DNA of 64,000 nt, taken from NCBI GenBank assembly GCA_046704745.1, contig JBJKRL010000058.1, forward strand, positions 51,049-115,048, read 5' to 3'. The translations under genes and the position numbers were made by a program. Shown piece after piece: positions 25,976-35,111 of this stretch (its first letter is position 1; each line of letters opens with the position of its first letter). Under the pieces are notes generated by a model, which was not told where the DNA came from, ran no database searches, and saw nothing but the letters and a program-made list of their open reading frames with translations. The stretch comes from CAWGGS01 sp046704745 (GTDB lineage: Bacteria; Desulfobacterota; Desulfobulbia; Desulfobulbales; Desulfocapsaceae).

Positions 25976-27134
25976 ATGGATAAAAAGCATGTATTGAAGT
26001 ACCTTGTTCCCTTGGGGATCGGGGCAGGTATCTGCCTGATCCCGGTCCCTCACGGATTGCAGCCCAATGCCTGGTACTATTTTGCCGTATTCGGCGCCGT
26101 AATCGTCACCTTGATCCTGTCGCCTTTCACCCCGTCCAACACCGCTAGAAGCGCCGGGACCATCTTCCCCGTCATCAGGAACATACCTCCGCTCTATGAT
26201 TCCCATCCCGGAGAAACCGCCGGTAGAATCGGCTCCTATCTGATGTGGACGGCGCTTGCCACCACCTGTATCACCAGCTCAATGTTTCTGACCGCCCTGG
26301 CGCCCAATCTCCTGGCCATAGAGCTTGTGAAAAAGACCACATCAGTCAGCATCACCTGGGCCGGCTGGGCCAAAGGGTTCCTGCCCGTGGGCGTAGTCCT
26401 TCTCGCGCTGACGCCCTATCTAATCTACAAGATCTATCCCCCGGAGGTGAAGGTAAGCAATGATGTGCCGGTCTGGGCGGCCGGGGAACTCACTAAAATG
26501 GGCAACATCATCGGCAAAGAGATAATCATGGCCATCCTGGCCCTTGTTGCCCTGACGCTCTGGATATTCGGCGGCAGCTTGTTTAAACTCGATGCCACCA
26601 TGTCGGCCCTGATCATTTTCTGCGCCATGATCCTGACGGGTATCATCACCTGGGATGATGTGATCGGCAATAAGGCGGCCTGGAACGTACTGGTCTGGTT
26701 CGCCACCCTGGTAACCCTGGCCGACGGCCTGAAACTGCTGAAGTTCCTTGACTGGTTCGCGCTCCTTGTGGCCGGGGCCCTCAAAGGCATCCCGGTTGTA
26801 ACGGCATTGCTTCTCTTCGTCGCCATCTTCTTCATCATTCACTACATGTTCGCCAGCGTAACGGCCCATGTTGCCGCCCTGCTGCCGGTGTTTCTGACAG
26901 CGGCCATGGCCATCCCCGGTATGTCGATCATCCTGCTGGCGATGATGTTTTGTTTTGCTCTCGGCATTATGGGGGATCTTAACCCCTTTTGCGACGGGGC
27001 CATCCCCTGTTTACTACGGGAGCGGCTTTATAAAAGGAGGGGATTTCTGGCGACTTGGCCTGATCTTCGGTGCCATCTTCCTTATCACCTTTCTTGCTCT
27101 CGGTTATCCCTATTTGAAATGCATAGCAGTCTGA
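25976..27134 (+). pseudogene. DASS (SLC13/CitT-like) dicarboxylate transporter, internally deleted and frameshifted
   Basis: Family match to sodium/dicarboxylate or 2-oxoglutarate/malate translocators. MDKKHVLKYLVPLGIGAGIC and PFTPSNTARSAGTIFP are clear landmarks. Relatives have about 95-100 residues between the first helices (VTLILS here) and the PFTPSNTARS motif; here the two are joined directly, so an internal deletion is likely. Near the C terminus an extra G in the run 26970-26974 shifts the frame. The natural end (ATGPSPVYYGSGF, then GYPYLKCIAV) is read in the other frame up to a TGA at 27134. The open frame itself runs to 27142. Not expected to be functional. Confidence 0.75.
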
Positions 27135-27224
27135 TTTTATAAAAGAGGAGCAAGGGTCACATATTTGACAACCCGAGATTCCGGTTAATTTTCTTGATCT
27201 GTTTCTCGAGTTTCTTATTCTTTG

Positions 27225-27380
27225 CTATTCTTCCACAATGCCGGCCCTGACCGGATTTAAGTGAATGTACCGGGTAAGCTCTGTGGCGTACTCATCTGCG
27301 TCAACGAGAATCGCTTTATAACGTCCTTGAAATAAATGTCCGGAACGTTGGCGCTTTATATTGAAATATGTTGTTTTACA
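27225..27380 (-). pseudogene. fragment of a REP-associated tyrosine transposase (RAYT)
   Basis: The minus strand reads YFNIKRQRSGHLFQGRYKAI followed by LVDADEYATELTRYIHLNPV and RAGIVEE, then TAG. This is the strongly conserved middle of IS200-like RAYT transposases (GHLFQGRYKAILVD and RYIHLNPVRAG). Only about 50 residues remain: a stop lies upstream at 27381 and the C terminus is lost, so it is a dead remnant. RAYTs normally act on REP palindromes. Confidence 0.75.
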
Positions 27381-27413
27381 CTACCTACCCTTCAGTCTTC
27401 CGGCTAGCTTATA

Positions 27414-27800
27414 TCATGCTTCTGTCGAAACTCTGCTCGGCAAGTCGTCGACAGCTTTACCCTGATAGGCTTGCAGTGCCTGTAACACTGAATCGACCAG
27501 GGGTGTGCCCACCGAACCGGATGTACTGTGCATCCAATTGTCTTGAAGCTGAAAAACAGAAATGAAATCGTGTTTCGTCGTATCGCTCAAGGCCTACGAC
27601 GAGGACAAAGGCTGGCCGCTTATGGGCACCGAATCTCCACCAGACGCATCGAGAGCCAGCAAAACGGACTGATCGGCCGAAAGAGCGCCTTTTTCGCGAA
27701 GGCTTTTAATCTCTTGCAGGAATTGTGCGTTTGTTATGTTTTTGGAGTTATAGGTCATTCCTTGCGATCCCGACATGGTGCCAACAGTAGAAATGCTCAC
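27414..27800 (-). pseudogene. Ser/Thr-rich small protein gene interrupted by an in-frame TAG
   Basis: From a GTG start (27800) with a strong GGAGGATA ribosome-binding site the frame reads MSISTVGTMSGSQGMTYNSK and later GDSVPISGQPLSSS. It then meets TAG at 27594-27596 and continues in the same frame for another 59 residues (ALSDTTKHDFISVFQLQ ... YQGKAVDDLPSRVSTEA) to TGA. Coding character on both sides points to a nonsense mutation (perhaps CAG to TAG) in a 128-codon gene. The N terminus is rich in Ser, Thr and Asn without a signal peptide, as in flagellar- or type III-exported proteins, but no family is recognised. It shares an upstream box with the gene at 28322-29242. Confidence 0.6.
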
Positions 27801-27981
27801 TGCTATCCTCCGATTAAAACGAGCCTCTATGCCTTTTGTTTCATAAGCAATAGATCTGCCTGCAGGTGATGCTGGGCTGACCGTTGCCTTGGTGCATAGT
27901 TGAACGGCTTTGTTATAAAAAATATAATTGGTACTTTGCCCGCAGCGTTCGGGGTCTTACTATCAAGTACCACATACTTTC

Positions 27982-28018
27982 TAGATCTTGTCGGTAATTA
28001 AACTGCAATAGTTTAGTC
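27982..28018 (-). promoter_or_regulatory. conserved upstream box, copy 1 (sigma-28-like candidate)
   Basis: A 37-base block matches 29345-29381 at 30 of 37 positions without gaps. On the minus strand it reads GACTAAACTATT...ACCGACAAGA. TAAA and CCGACAA resemble the -35 and -10 elements of flagellar sigma-28 promoters (TAAA...CCGATAA), but the spacing is about one base longer than the E. coli consensus. It lies about 185 bp upstream of the amber-interrupted gene. Confidence 0.45.
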
Positions 28019-28321
28019 CATTCTGTTAGTGTGAAAAAAGGGGAATTTTCAGGTCATGCTTATTTTGTTCATTTGAACCCAAAGACCGCATCTGTGCGGT
28101 AGTAGACAACAAACGCTAAATCAGTTACAAATTTCCCCAAATCCCATTTTTCCATGCCTGCCACTCTCTCCACACTCCTATCCTGTTAAATACTTTGGAA
28201 ATCGATTTTGCCAGTCAAAAACCGATTCTTTTTTCTAACAGAGTGCAAGAAAACAATATCGGCTTTCATTCGTATCAGGAGAATTGTACCGATAAGAATG
28301 ATACAAACTTATACAAGCTGA

Positions 28322-29242
28322 TTATGCAGAAAGGTTTTTCCGGAATGCTTCCACAAGGTCTCGGTTTTCTTCAAGACGAGAATTGCCTGGATCAACCGAT
28401 GCTACCCAGTTGAGATAGTCTTCTGTTTTGTTGAGAAGATTCTGCCATTCATCAAGTGTGGTCGGGAAAATATTGGTATATCCATCATCGCCGGGAGAAT
28501 ACACGCCGATTGGATTTCCCTGCGCGTCGATTTTGATATTTGCCTGGACGCTTTCGACCATGAAAACGCTTGAGGCCAATAACCGGTCTTTCTCAGGGAA
28601 TGAACTAACCGTCTTTTCCCATGCGTCTTTCACTTCTTCCGGCGCATTGGGAGGTGGAAAAATAAGCATTTTTCCCACACCTTTATCTACAACACCATCG
28701 TTATTGTAATCAACATAGGTGCGTTCATCCTGAGTGACCAGCATATTCCGTGCACCTTCTTCAGACATGGATTGAATACCACCATCGCTAAGTGGCATGG
28801 CATAGCTATTTGCTTTTTTAACCAAGGCTCGGTCAGCAGCGGATAAACCCAATAGAAATGCTTTTGCGCTTGTTGCGTTTGCAACCTCATCTTTGATGGT
28901 CTGAAACCGTTCAATTTCATCGTCAGATAGTCCCCGTATTTTCAGCAATGTATACTCTCGTGCAGCAATCTCATCGTTCTGTGTAGACACTGAACTGCTC
29001 GCACTATCTGAAACGGGCTCCCGACCCGCCCCCGGAGTTGCAAACAAAGTCGTGTCGAGAGGCGGTGAATCGAGGTTGGTATTTGAGGACACATTCGAAG
29101 CGGATACGGTTTTTCCGTTTGTTGAGGACTTACTTTCAGTAGCTGCTTCCAGTATTGCTCCAAAATTTCTTAAAGTTGTCTGCGTTGTGACACCAGACTT
29201 GGTATTTTGGGTATTCGTTGTGCTGGTTATTGCAGCAATCAT
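28322..29242 (-). CDS. Ser/Thr/Asn-rich hypothetical protein, possible non-classical export substrate
   Basis: A 306-residue protein. The N-terminal ~100 residues are rich in Ser, Thr and Asn with no signal peptide (MIAAITSTTNTQNTKSGVTT). The C-terminal ~200 residues are a regular, acidic, mainly helical region containing YVDYNNDGVVDKGVG, a calcium-loop-like DxNxDG pattern. I do not recognise the family. The start at 29242 is chosen for its AGGAG ribosome-binding site. A 37-base box shared with the neighbouring small gene lies ~100 bp upstream, so the two are probably co-regulated. The N-terminal composition resembles flagellar or type III substrates; this is inference. Confidence 0.6.
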   Translation of the reverse strand: MIAAITSTTNTQNTKSGVTTQTTLRNFGAILEAATESKSSTNGKTVSASNVSSNTNLDSPPLDTTLFATPGAGREPVSDSASSSVSTQNDEIAAREYTLLKIRGLSDDEIERFQTIKDEVANATSAKAFLLGLSAADRALVKKANSYAMPLSDGGIQSMSEEGARNMLVTQDERTYVDYNNDGVVDKGVGKMLIFPPPNAPEEVKDAWEKTVSSFPEKDRLLASSVFMVESVQANIKIDAQGNPIGVYSPGDDGYTNIFPTTLDEWQNLLNKTEDYLNWVASVDPGNSRLEENRDLVEAFRKNLSA

Positions 29243-29344
29243 GATTGCATCTCCTGATGGTGGATTAGCCAATGAAATTAAATGTATAATAGTCTGAAAC
29301 TAAATAAAATCTCCAGTTTCATCAAGGAACGATAATTCACTTCC

Positions 29345-29381
29345 TAAATCTTGTCGGAATTCAAACCGCAACAATTTAGTC
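29345..29381 (-). promoter_or_regulatory. conserved upstream box, copy 2 (sigma-28-like candidate)
   Basis: On the minus strand: GACTAAATTGTTGCGG, then TTTGAATTCCGACAAGATTT. It is the partner of the box at 27982-28018. It lies about 105 bp upstream of the start at 29242, a suitable distance for a promoter. Confidence 0.45.
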
Positions 29382-30048
29382 GTCGATGAAAAAAATAACG
29401 TTTGAAAAAAACAAATAACAACTTCAACATTCATCCAGGCAGTAATGAGGTGCGGAACCAATTCCTTTTAAACACCGCAGTTTGAAAACGTATAATAAAT
29501 TTATAATCGTAAATTCGATTAGATGGAGACAGACACAGGATAACTTTTGTGATAGAGACACTCATTGATTATGGTTTGCATGCGGTGTCTTTATCTAGCT
29601 GAATAAACTTATAATAAGCGGTGTATAATTTCCATGTTGCGTAATATTGCAGGAATCGGTTTGATCACTATCTGGAAGCAGACAAATAGCCACTATTTGC
29701 TGGAAAGTGAGTTGACCTGACTATAACTTCACACTTTATGATTACTGCATTACAAGAGTAATCAGCCAAACTCAAACCAACATATAGAGATATTTTTGCT
29801 GTTTTTAGAGTCAAGATCTCTTGCAGATGATGACATTTAAAAGAAATATGATTTCAGGAATGTCTCAGCTCCCATAACCTAATTCTGATCAAAAAAAATT
29901 TCAATTTTTTAGGCAATTGGTATCTATTCGTACTTATCGTTGTAACTATTGAAAGCATACATCATTGTTCTATGCCAACAGGCAAAGAATATTATCAAAG
30001 ACGACGTGTTTCTTAAAAAATGTGAAGCAAAAAACTCATGGGGCTCTT
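29382..30048. other. long AT-rich intergenic region, no gene seen
   Basis: About 670 bp, distinctly AT-rich compared with neighbours. No supported frame on either strand. It may hold promoters for the divergent genes on either side. Confidence 0.5.
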
Positions 30049-30456
30049 ATGAACAACTTATCAGCTGATCTTGGAAAATTCATACTGAGAGTATTCCTGG
30101 CAGTGTTGCTCCTCTTACATGGAATATCGAAAGTGCTGCATGGAATCGACCATATCACCGGCTTGATCGTAAAGGCGGGTCTGCCACCAGCCGCCGCCTA
30201 CCTTGTTTATACAGGCGAAGTAGTGGCTCCTCTCATGGTACTGCTTGGCATTTGGACAAGGCCGGCAGCCGCTGTTATAGCCATCAATATGATAGTAGCC
30301 GTGCTGTTGGTCCATATGCCCCAGTTCTTTACTCTGGCCAAAACCGGTGGCTGGGCTCTCGAACTGGAGGGGTTGTATTTTGTTTGCGCCCTGGCCGTGA
30401 TGCTGCTTGGCGCCGGTCGCTTTAGTTTTGGCGGTACAAAGGGAAGATGGAATTAA
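30049..30456 (+). CDS. DoxX family membrane protein
   Basis: A 135-residue protein with four membrane helices and the DoxX pattern: FILRVFLAVLLLLHGISKVL at the N terminus, then YTGEVVAPLMVLLGIWTRPA and a final GGWALELEGLYFVCALAVML. DoxX-type proteins act in sulfur/thiosulfate or quinone-linked redox processes or in redox stress, but most remain unassigned. The internal ATG at 30049 is chosen because it begins the family-conserved region; the upstream extension is basic and lacks a ribosome-binding site. The VIT1-like gene starts about 100 bp downstream. Confidence 0.85.
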   Translation: MNNLSADLGKFILRVFLAVLLLLHGISKVLHGIDHITGLIVKAGLPPAAAYLVYTGEVVAPLMVLLGIWTRPAAAVIAINMIVAVLLVHMPQFFTLAKTGGWALELEGLYFVCALAVMLLGAGRFSFGGTKGRWN

Positions 30457-30559
30457 TCTATCCCTGCCGATAACAGTCACAAAATTGAGAGCCTTTTTGT
30501 TACACACTGATGGCAGGAACTTTATATTTGTTCGGCACCTAAACAACGTGAGGATTGAC

Positions 30560-31255
30560 TTGAAAATAGCACATCCTGAACACCATCGGATCCAACGATC
30601 AGGCTGGCTGCGAGCAGCAGTCTTGGGCGCCAACGACGGCATTGTTTCCATTGCCAGTCTCATTGTCGGGGTCGCAGCGGGCGGTGCTGGCAAGGGTAGC
30701 ATTGTTTTAACCGGCATTGCTGGTCTGGTGGCTGGAGCAATGTCTATGGCTGCCGGGGAATACGTTTCAGTACAGTCGCAGGCTGACACCGAACGTGCTG
30801 ATCTGAAAATGGAAACCGACGCACTCAGAAACAACAGGGACGAAGAAGAGGACGAGTTAGCGGCCATCTACCGGAATCACGGTTTGGACGAAAAGCTCGC
30901 TGGAGAGGTGGCTCGCCAATTGATGCATCATGATGCACTCGCCGCCCACGCACGGGACGAGATTGGAATCACCACCGCATTAAGTGCTCGCCCGTTTCAG
31001 GCGGCTTTCTGGTCAGCCGCTGCATTTACCTTCGGAGCCGCAGTTCCCGTTATGACCGCTTCACTGGCTCCAGCCTCTTCGTTACTGTGGCTTGTCCCTA
31101 ATTTGGCAATTGTTCTATTGGCAGCTTTGGGAGCAATTGCGGCGGTCACTGGAGGTGCCTCTCCCGTCCGGGGTGCAGTTCGAGTTTGTTTCTGGGGAAC
31201 GCTTGCGATGGCTTTAACCGCTGCCGTCGGTAAGATTTTTGGAATTGCAGCATGA
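30560..31255 (+). CDS. VIT1/CCC1 family iron/manganese transporter
   Basis: A 231-residue protein of the VIT1/CCC1 family, which moves Fe2+ or Mn2+ across membranes. Motifs: LRAAVLGANDGIVSIASLIV in the first helix, AGAMSMAAGEYVSVQSQADTE after the second helix, the acidic cytoplasmic metal-binding segment (DEEEDELAAIYRNHGL), and three C-terminal helices. The best start is the TTG at 30560, with GTGAGG 6 bases upstream and a length usual for the family. The longer frame from 30407 overlaps the DoxX gene and has no family match. Confidence 0.85.
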   Translation: MKIAHPEHHRIQRSGWLRAAVLGANDGIVSIASLIVGVAAGGAGKGSIVLTGIAGLVAGAMSMAAGEYVSVQSQADTERADLKMETDALRNNRDEEEDELAAIYRNHGLDEKLAGEVARQLMHHDALAAHARDEIGITTALSARPFQAAFWSAAAFTFGAAVPVMTASLAPASSLLWLVPNLAIVLLAALGAIAAVTGGASPVRGAVRVCFWGTLAMALTAAVGKIFGIAA

Positions 31256-31404
31256 CGCGCATAGAACACCGGACAACAGCATCCGCTCAGACCGGTGTTT
31301 CGCTGCCGCTCCACACCAGCTGAAGTGCAACCTTTAAAGGCACGATCTCTTCTGACGATGGGGGTTTGATGGAATGATACGACCTCCACGATAAAGGAGC
31401 TTTA

Positions 31405-31515
31405 ATGATGGATATTCAAACACGTAGATTACTGGCAAAATATAATCAAGCCACCAACGTCGAGATGGACCTTCTCATCAGTAGACTGAACGAGTTGCAG
31501 TGGAGAAAATTGTAA
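31405..31515 (+). pseudogene. N-terminal scrap of a DinB-like protein
   Basis: A 36-codon frame with a good ribosome-binding site (AAAGGAG) reads MMDIQTRRLLAKYNQATNVE and ends LNELQWRKL. The pattern (LLAxYNxxTNxxM, xLxxxQW) resembles the first helix of DinB-like four-helix-bundle proteins. The remaining ~120 residues are absent, so this looks like a truncated gene. A genuine small protein cannot be excluded. Confidence 0.4.
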
Positions 31516-31918
31516 GGTTTTGTTCCGATAGGATCGAATTACTTTGGACAAAATCCTGCCGCCCATGGATAACCAACTGCTCTATCTTTGAATAGGTGAT
31601 TGCTGTGACAAAAAACATACCTGCCGTGGTAAAGGTTGTGGTGTTGATTACCGATTACCGTTATCGTTGGTGTTGTTTTGTTGTTTTTTAGAAATTGATT
31701 CCGGGAACGGCGGATAGTGAACATCGGTATTGTCTTGGTATTTGCAACTTTTTATTTAAAATTCCTGAAGAACCTGTAATCTAACCGTTGCGGCGACAAA
31801 GAGCTGCCTTATAGAAACAGAGAGTCCGACCGCTTACTCATCCACTGCACTGCAGAACAAGTCGCACCTCATATGCAAACGATAAAAAACCACAGCTCCT
31901 GAAATCCTGTACTGTCAC
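31516..31918. other. intergenic stretch, no gene seen
   Basis: About 400 bp without a supported gene; no continuation of the DinB-like fragment is readable in any frame. Confidence 0.4.
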
Positions 31919-32854
31919 ATGCAAAAAAAAATAAAAGGAAAGAAGATCTTTCAGACTGGTAGAGAAGTGCAGAAAAATGGGAGAATTGACATCTTCACCG
32001 TTAGCAAAGACAACACGCTGCTTGCCTTCCTCATTGACCAGTTTCCCCAAAAAAAGCGAAACGTCCTTAAGGCGATCTTACGCGATCGTCAGGTCTCTAT
32101 TGATGGAATCCCTGTCGGTCAGTTTGATCAGTCTCTCGTTCCGGGTTCAATAGTCCAGGTATGCTGGCGTACAGGTACTTCTCGGCAAAAGCCTGCTCAG
32201 CTTGGACTTAACATTATTTTTGAAGACGCAGATCTGATTGTTATTAATAAACCATCCGGGCTCTTAACCGTTGCTACAGATACTGAAAAGAGAAAAACAG
32301 CCTATTCTCTGCTTAGCGAGTATGTCAAACTTGAGGATCCTGAAAACAAGATATTCATAGTGCACCGTCTTGACCGTGAGACTTCTGGTTTGCTTCTGTT
32401 TGCAAAAAACAGCATGATCAAACAACAGATCCAGGAAACCTGGGAAACAACGATTAATCAGCGAACATATGTCGGCGTCGTAGAAGGCGAGGTGAAAAAG
32501 ACTCATGGCACGGTCGTAAGCTGGCTGGCCGAGACCGCTGCATTCAGAGTGTACTCTCGGCAGAATTCGCAGACGGGCAAAAGAGCGGTCACCCACTACC
32601 AAAAAACAGGGGGGAATACCAGATATTCATTATTGCAAATTACTCTTGAAACGGGAAGGAAGCATCAAATCAGGGTGCATATGCATGACATTGGGCACCC
32701 GATTGTCGGAGATAAAAAATACGGATCAACCTCCAACCCCATCCGGCGCCTGGCTTTGCACGCTCAAGTCCTTGCCTTTGCTCATCCGAGGACGGGTCAA
32801 CCTTGCCGTTTTGCAACACCTGTTCCTGAGAAATTTCTACAAATTACTGCTTGA
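31919..32854 (+). CDS. RluA-family pseudouridine synthase
   Basis: A 311-residue RNA pseudouridine synthase. An S4-like RNA-binding domain spans ~25-85 (LLAFLIDQFPQKKRNVLKAIL, QVSIDGIPV). The catalytic domain follows, with motif I NKPSGLLTVATD (110-121) and motif II HRLDRETSGLLLFAK, catalytic aspartate D152. GRKHQIRVHMHDIGHPIVGD completes the active site. Target uridines in 23S rRNA or tRNA cannot be told from sequence. The first ~20 residues are basic and may not be native. Monocistronic. Confidence 0.9.
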   Translation: MQKKIKGKKIFQTGREVQKNGRIDIFTVSKDNTLLAFLIDQFPQKKRNVLKAILRDRQVSIDGIPVGQFDQSLVPGSIVQVCWRTGTSRQKPAQLGLNIIFEDADLIVINKPSGLLTVATDTEKRKTAYSLLSEYVKLEDPENKIFIVHRLDRETSGLLLFAKNSMIKQQIQETWETTINQRTYVGVVEGEVKKTHGTVVSWLAETAAFRVYSRQNSQTGKRAVTHYQKTGGNTRYSLLQITLETGRKHQIRVHMHDIGHPIVGDKKYGSTSNPIRRLALHAQVLAFAHPRTGQPCRFATPVPEKFLQITA

Positions 32855-33177
32855 GAGTAGCAATTTAAAGGAATAGCTTAGATTAATACAATGCTGGATA
32901 TAAAATGGGAACCAATGTATAATCAATGGGATAGTGGAACATCCATTAAATTATCCATGGCTGATTCTCTGAATTTGTATTTGACCGGATTGTATAATCT
33001 AACGCATATTCATTTTTTGTCCTTTACATCAGGAAATCAATCTATGGCTTTTATCAACCGTAATAAATTACAGGATACCCACTTTATATATGCATGTTTT
33101 CTATTAATTTCCTATAAAGTCTCTATGTAGAATCAGAATAATTCTATTCGATCACCAATGAAAGAAAAGGGATTGCT
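32855..33177. other. intergenic stretch, no supported gene
   Basis: About 320 bp, AT-rich. A 79-codon frame (32891-33130) is open but has no ribosome-binding site or recognisable motif and is probably fortuitous. Confidence 0.4.
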
Positions 33178-34308
33178 ATGAAACAGGAAACGAAATGTGT
33201 TCATACAGGAACGTACATCGATTCTCAAACAGGAGGGCTCAACACCCCTATTTTCACATCCTCTTCCTACGAATATCTTGGCCGCGACAGTATCCATTAC
33301 CCACGATATTTCAATACTCCTAATCAGAAAGCAGTTATTGAAAAAATATGCGCTCTTGAAGGAGCCGAGGATGGAGTTTTGTTCAGTTCCGGCATGGCAA
33401 GCATCTCAACCACACTTTTATCGTTTCTCCAGGCTGGTGATCATGTGATCATGTTTGATGAACTCTACGGCGGCACACATGCATTTGCCTCGGACATGTT
33501 TGGACGTCTGAATATAAATTTTTCATTTATTAAATCGTCGTTTGATGAAATACAAAAGGCTGTTGTTCCGGAAACGAAAGCCATAATTTTCGAAACACCA
33601 ACAAATCCATTACTCACCATCCTCGATATTGAACAAGTAGTTAATTTTGCGAAAAATAACGGTATACTAACAATTATTGACAATACGTTTGCAACACCAA
33701 TCAACCAAAATCCATTCAAGTTAGGAGTTGATATTGTTTTGCACAGTGGCACCAAATATCTTGGCGGCCATAGCGACTTGTGTTGCGGAGTAGCTGTGTG
33801 CAGCAAGGAACACTCGGAAATTATACGGAAAGTGGCATGCCATTTGGGAGGGAGTTTAAATGCAACAACCGCCTACCTGCTCGAAAGAAGCCTCAAGACG
33901 CTTGCCCTGCGAGTGAAAAAGCAGTCTGAAAATGCCTTGAATATTGCACAATTTATGGAAAATCATGACGCTTTCAGCAAAGTTAACTATCCCGGCCTTC
34001 CAAACTTTCAAGGGCACGAAATTGCAAGGAAGCAGATGAATACGTTCGGAGCCATGCTCTCATTTGAGTTAAACGGCGATGTAATAGACATAAATACGTT
34101 CCTATCACGCCTAAAACTCATCAACACAGCCATAAGTTTAGGCGGTGTCGAGACTATCATTTGCTCTCCTGCCCAGACATCCCACGTGAAAATGGCAAAA
34201 GATGAGCGGGAAAAGGCCGGCATTTCCGATAAATTATTAAGGCTTTCCGTGGGGATTGAAGATTCCGGTGATTTAGTTGGTGATATCAAACAAGCAGTTG
34301 AAAAATGA
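33178..34308 (+). CDS. Cys/Met metabolism PLP-dependent enzyme (cystathionine gamma-synthase/lyase family)
   Basis: A 376-residue enzyme of the trans-sulfuration PLP family. Marks: TKCVHTGTYIDSQTGGLNTP at the N terminus, SSGMASISTTLLSFLQAGDH, cofactor aspartate D168 (IIDNTFATP) and Schiff-base lysine K193 (LHSGTKYLGGHSD). Members interconvert homoserine esters, cystathionine, cysteine and methionine; the exact reaction (synthase, lyase or sulfhydrylase) cannot be fixed from the sequence. An AAGGGA-like ribosome-binding site precedes the ATG. Its base composition is more AT-rich than its neighbours. Confidence 0.88.
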   Translation: MKQETKCVHTGTYIDSQTGGLNTPIFTSSSYEYLGRDSIHYPRYFNTPNQKAVIEKICALEGAEDGVLFSSGMASISTTLLSFLQAGDHVIMFDELYGGTHAFASDMFGRLNINFSFIKSSFDEIQKAVVPETKAIIFETPTNPLLTILDIEQVVNFAKNNGILTIIDNTFATPINQNPFKLGVDIVLHSGTKYLGGHSDLCCGVAVCSKEHSEIIRKVACHLGGSLNATTAYLLERSLKTLALRVKKQSENALNIAQFMENHDAFSKVNYPGLPNFQGHEIARKQMNTFGAMLSFELNGDVIDINTFLSRLKLINTAISLGGVETIICSPAQTSHVKMAKDEREKAGISDKLLRLSVGIEDSGDLVGDIKQAVEK

Positions 34309-34509
34309 AGTTTATCTTCCGATCCTGGGCGTCAAAGAGAGATTTCTTTGGCTTATTGGAAAATAACAAGAGCTCTCTCCCTGGTTAACGAATTGTAGTT
34401 TAATGTTGTCAATACACAATATCAAAGCCCATCATCATGAATTTATTGAATAATAATTGTCGTTGCTGAATTGCGATACTCCACTTTAGCCAGATAAAGG
34501 AGGACTTTC

Positions 34510-34929
34510 ATGCGAGCCTATCCCAGAGAGCGTTTTTCTTCCGAAGTAACTCTTTCACCGGCAATGGTAGCTGAGTTTGCAAATGCAGCAGGTGATAACA
34601 ATCCAATCCATCACAACCCTGAATTTGCCGCTGCTACACGCTTTGGAAAACTGACGGCAAGCGGTCCTCAGACTACGGCGTTGCTGCTTGCACTGACTGC
34701 TTCCCATTTTTCAAAAAATGGCGCCATGCTGGGCCTTGAGTTCTGGGTTCGATTTCGGCGGCCCATTTATGCGGATGAGACGATCTTTTTAGAATGGATG
34801 GTCATAAAGGTCACTCCAAATGAGAAACTGCAAGGCGAAATTGTTGATTTGCGCGGCCGAATCAAAGGACAAGACGGCAAAACATCACTTGGGGCAAAAG
34901 GCAGGGTCTTGGTAACAGATCGACTATAG
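34510..34929 (+). CDS. MaoC-like hydratase/dehydratase
   Basis: A 139-residue hot-dog-fold protein. The hydratase motif AGDNNPIHHNPEFAAATRFG contains the catalytic pair D29/H34. Members hydrate enoyl-CoA or dehydrate 3-hydroxyacyl thioesters (PhaJ-like). An AAAGGAGG ribosome-binding site lies upstream. It is likely monocistronic, ending before a strong bidirectional terminator. Confidence 0.88.
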   Translation: MRAYPRERFSSEVTLSPAMVAEFANAAGDNNPIHHNPEFAAATRFGKLTASGPQTTALLLALTASHFSKNGAMLGLEFWVRFRRPIYADETIFLEWMVIKVTPNEKLQGEIVDLRGRIKGQDGKTSLGAKGRVLVTDRL

Positions 34930-35041
34930 AAAGCCAGTTTTGGCATTTTACCAATTTATGCAGTTGTGCTCTGCCAAGAAAACCTCAGACCTGGATTTTC
35001 AAGAAGATAAAGGCTTTTCAGTATGGTGAGTTGATAATAAA

Positions 35042-35081
35042 AAAACCGGGGAAAGCTTTTATTCGGCATTTCCCCGGTTTT
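35042..35081. terminator. bidirectional Rho-independent terminator
   Basis: A 13-bp perfect stem AAAACCGGGGAAA / TTTCCCCGGTTTT (arms 35042-35054 and 35069-35081) with a 14-base loop. It is flanked by A residues on one side and T residues on the other. It lies between the convergent MaoC-like and CsgG-like genes and can serve both. Confidence 0.9.
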
Positions 35082-35111
35082 CTCTACTTATCTCCTATTT
35101 TTTTCTGGTCA

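Noticed and set aside
24851..26206. 451-codon minus-strand frame
   Set aside because: Antisense to cstA; Gly/His/Asp/Gln-rich translation typical of a shadow frame.
27594..27596. TAG as pyrrolysine
   Set aside because: No pyl genes are visible in the window and the protein is not a methylamine methyltransferase. Kept only as an alternative in the finding.
32891..33130. 79-codon frame before the Cys/Met enzyme
   Set aside because: No ribosome-binding site, AT-rich, no motif; probably chance.
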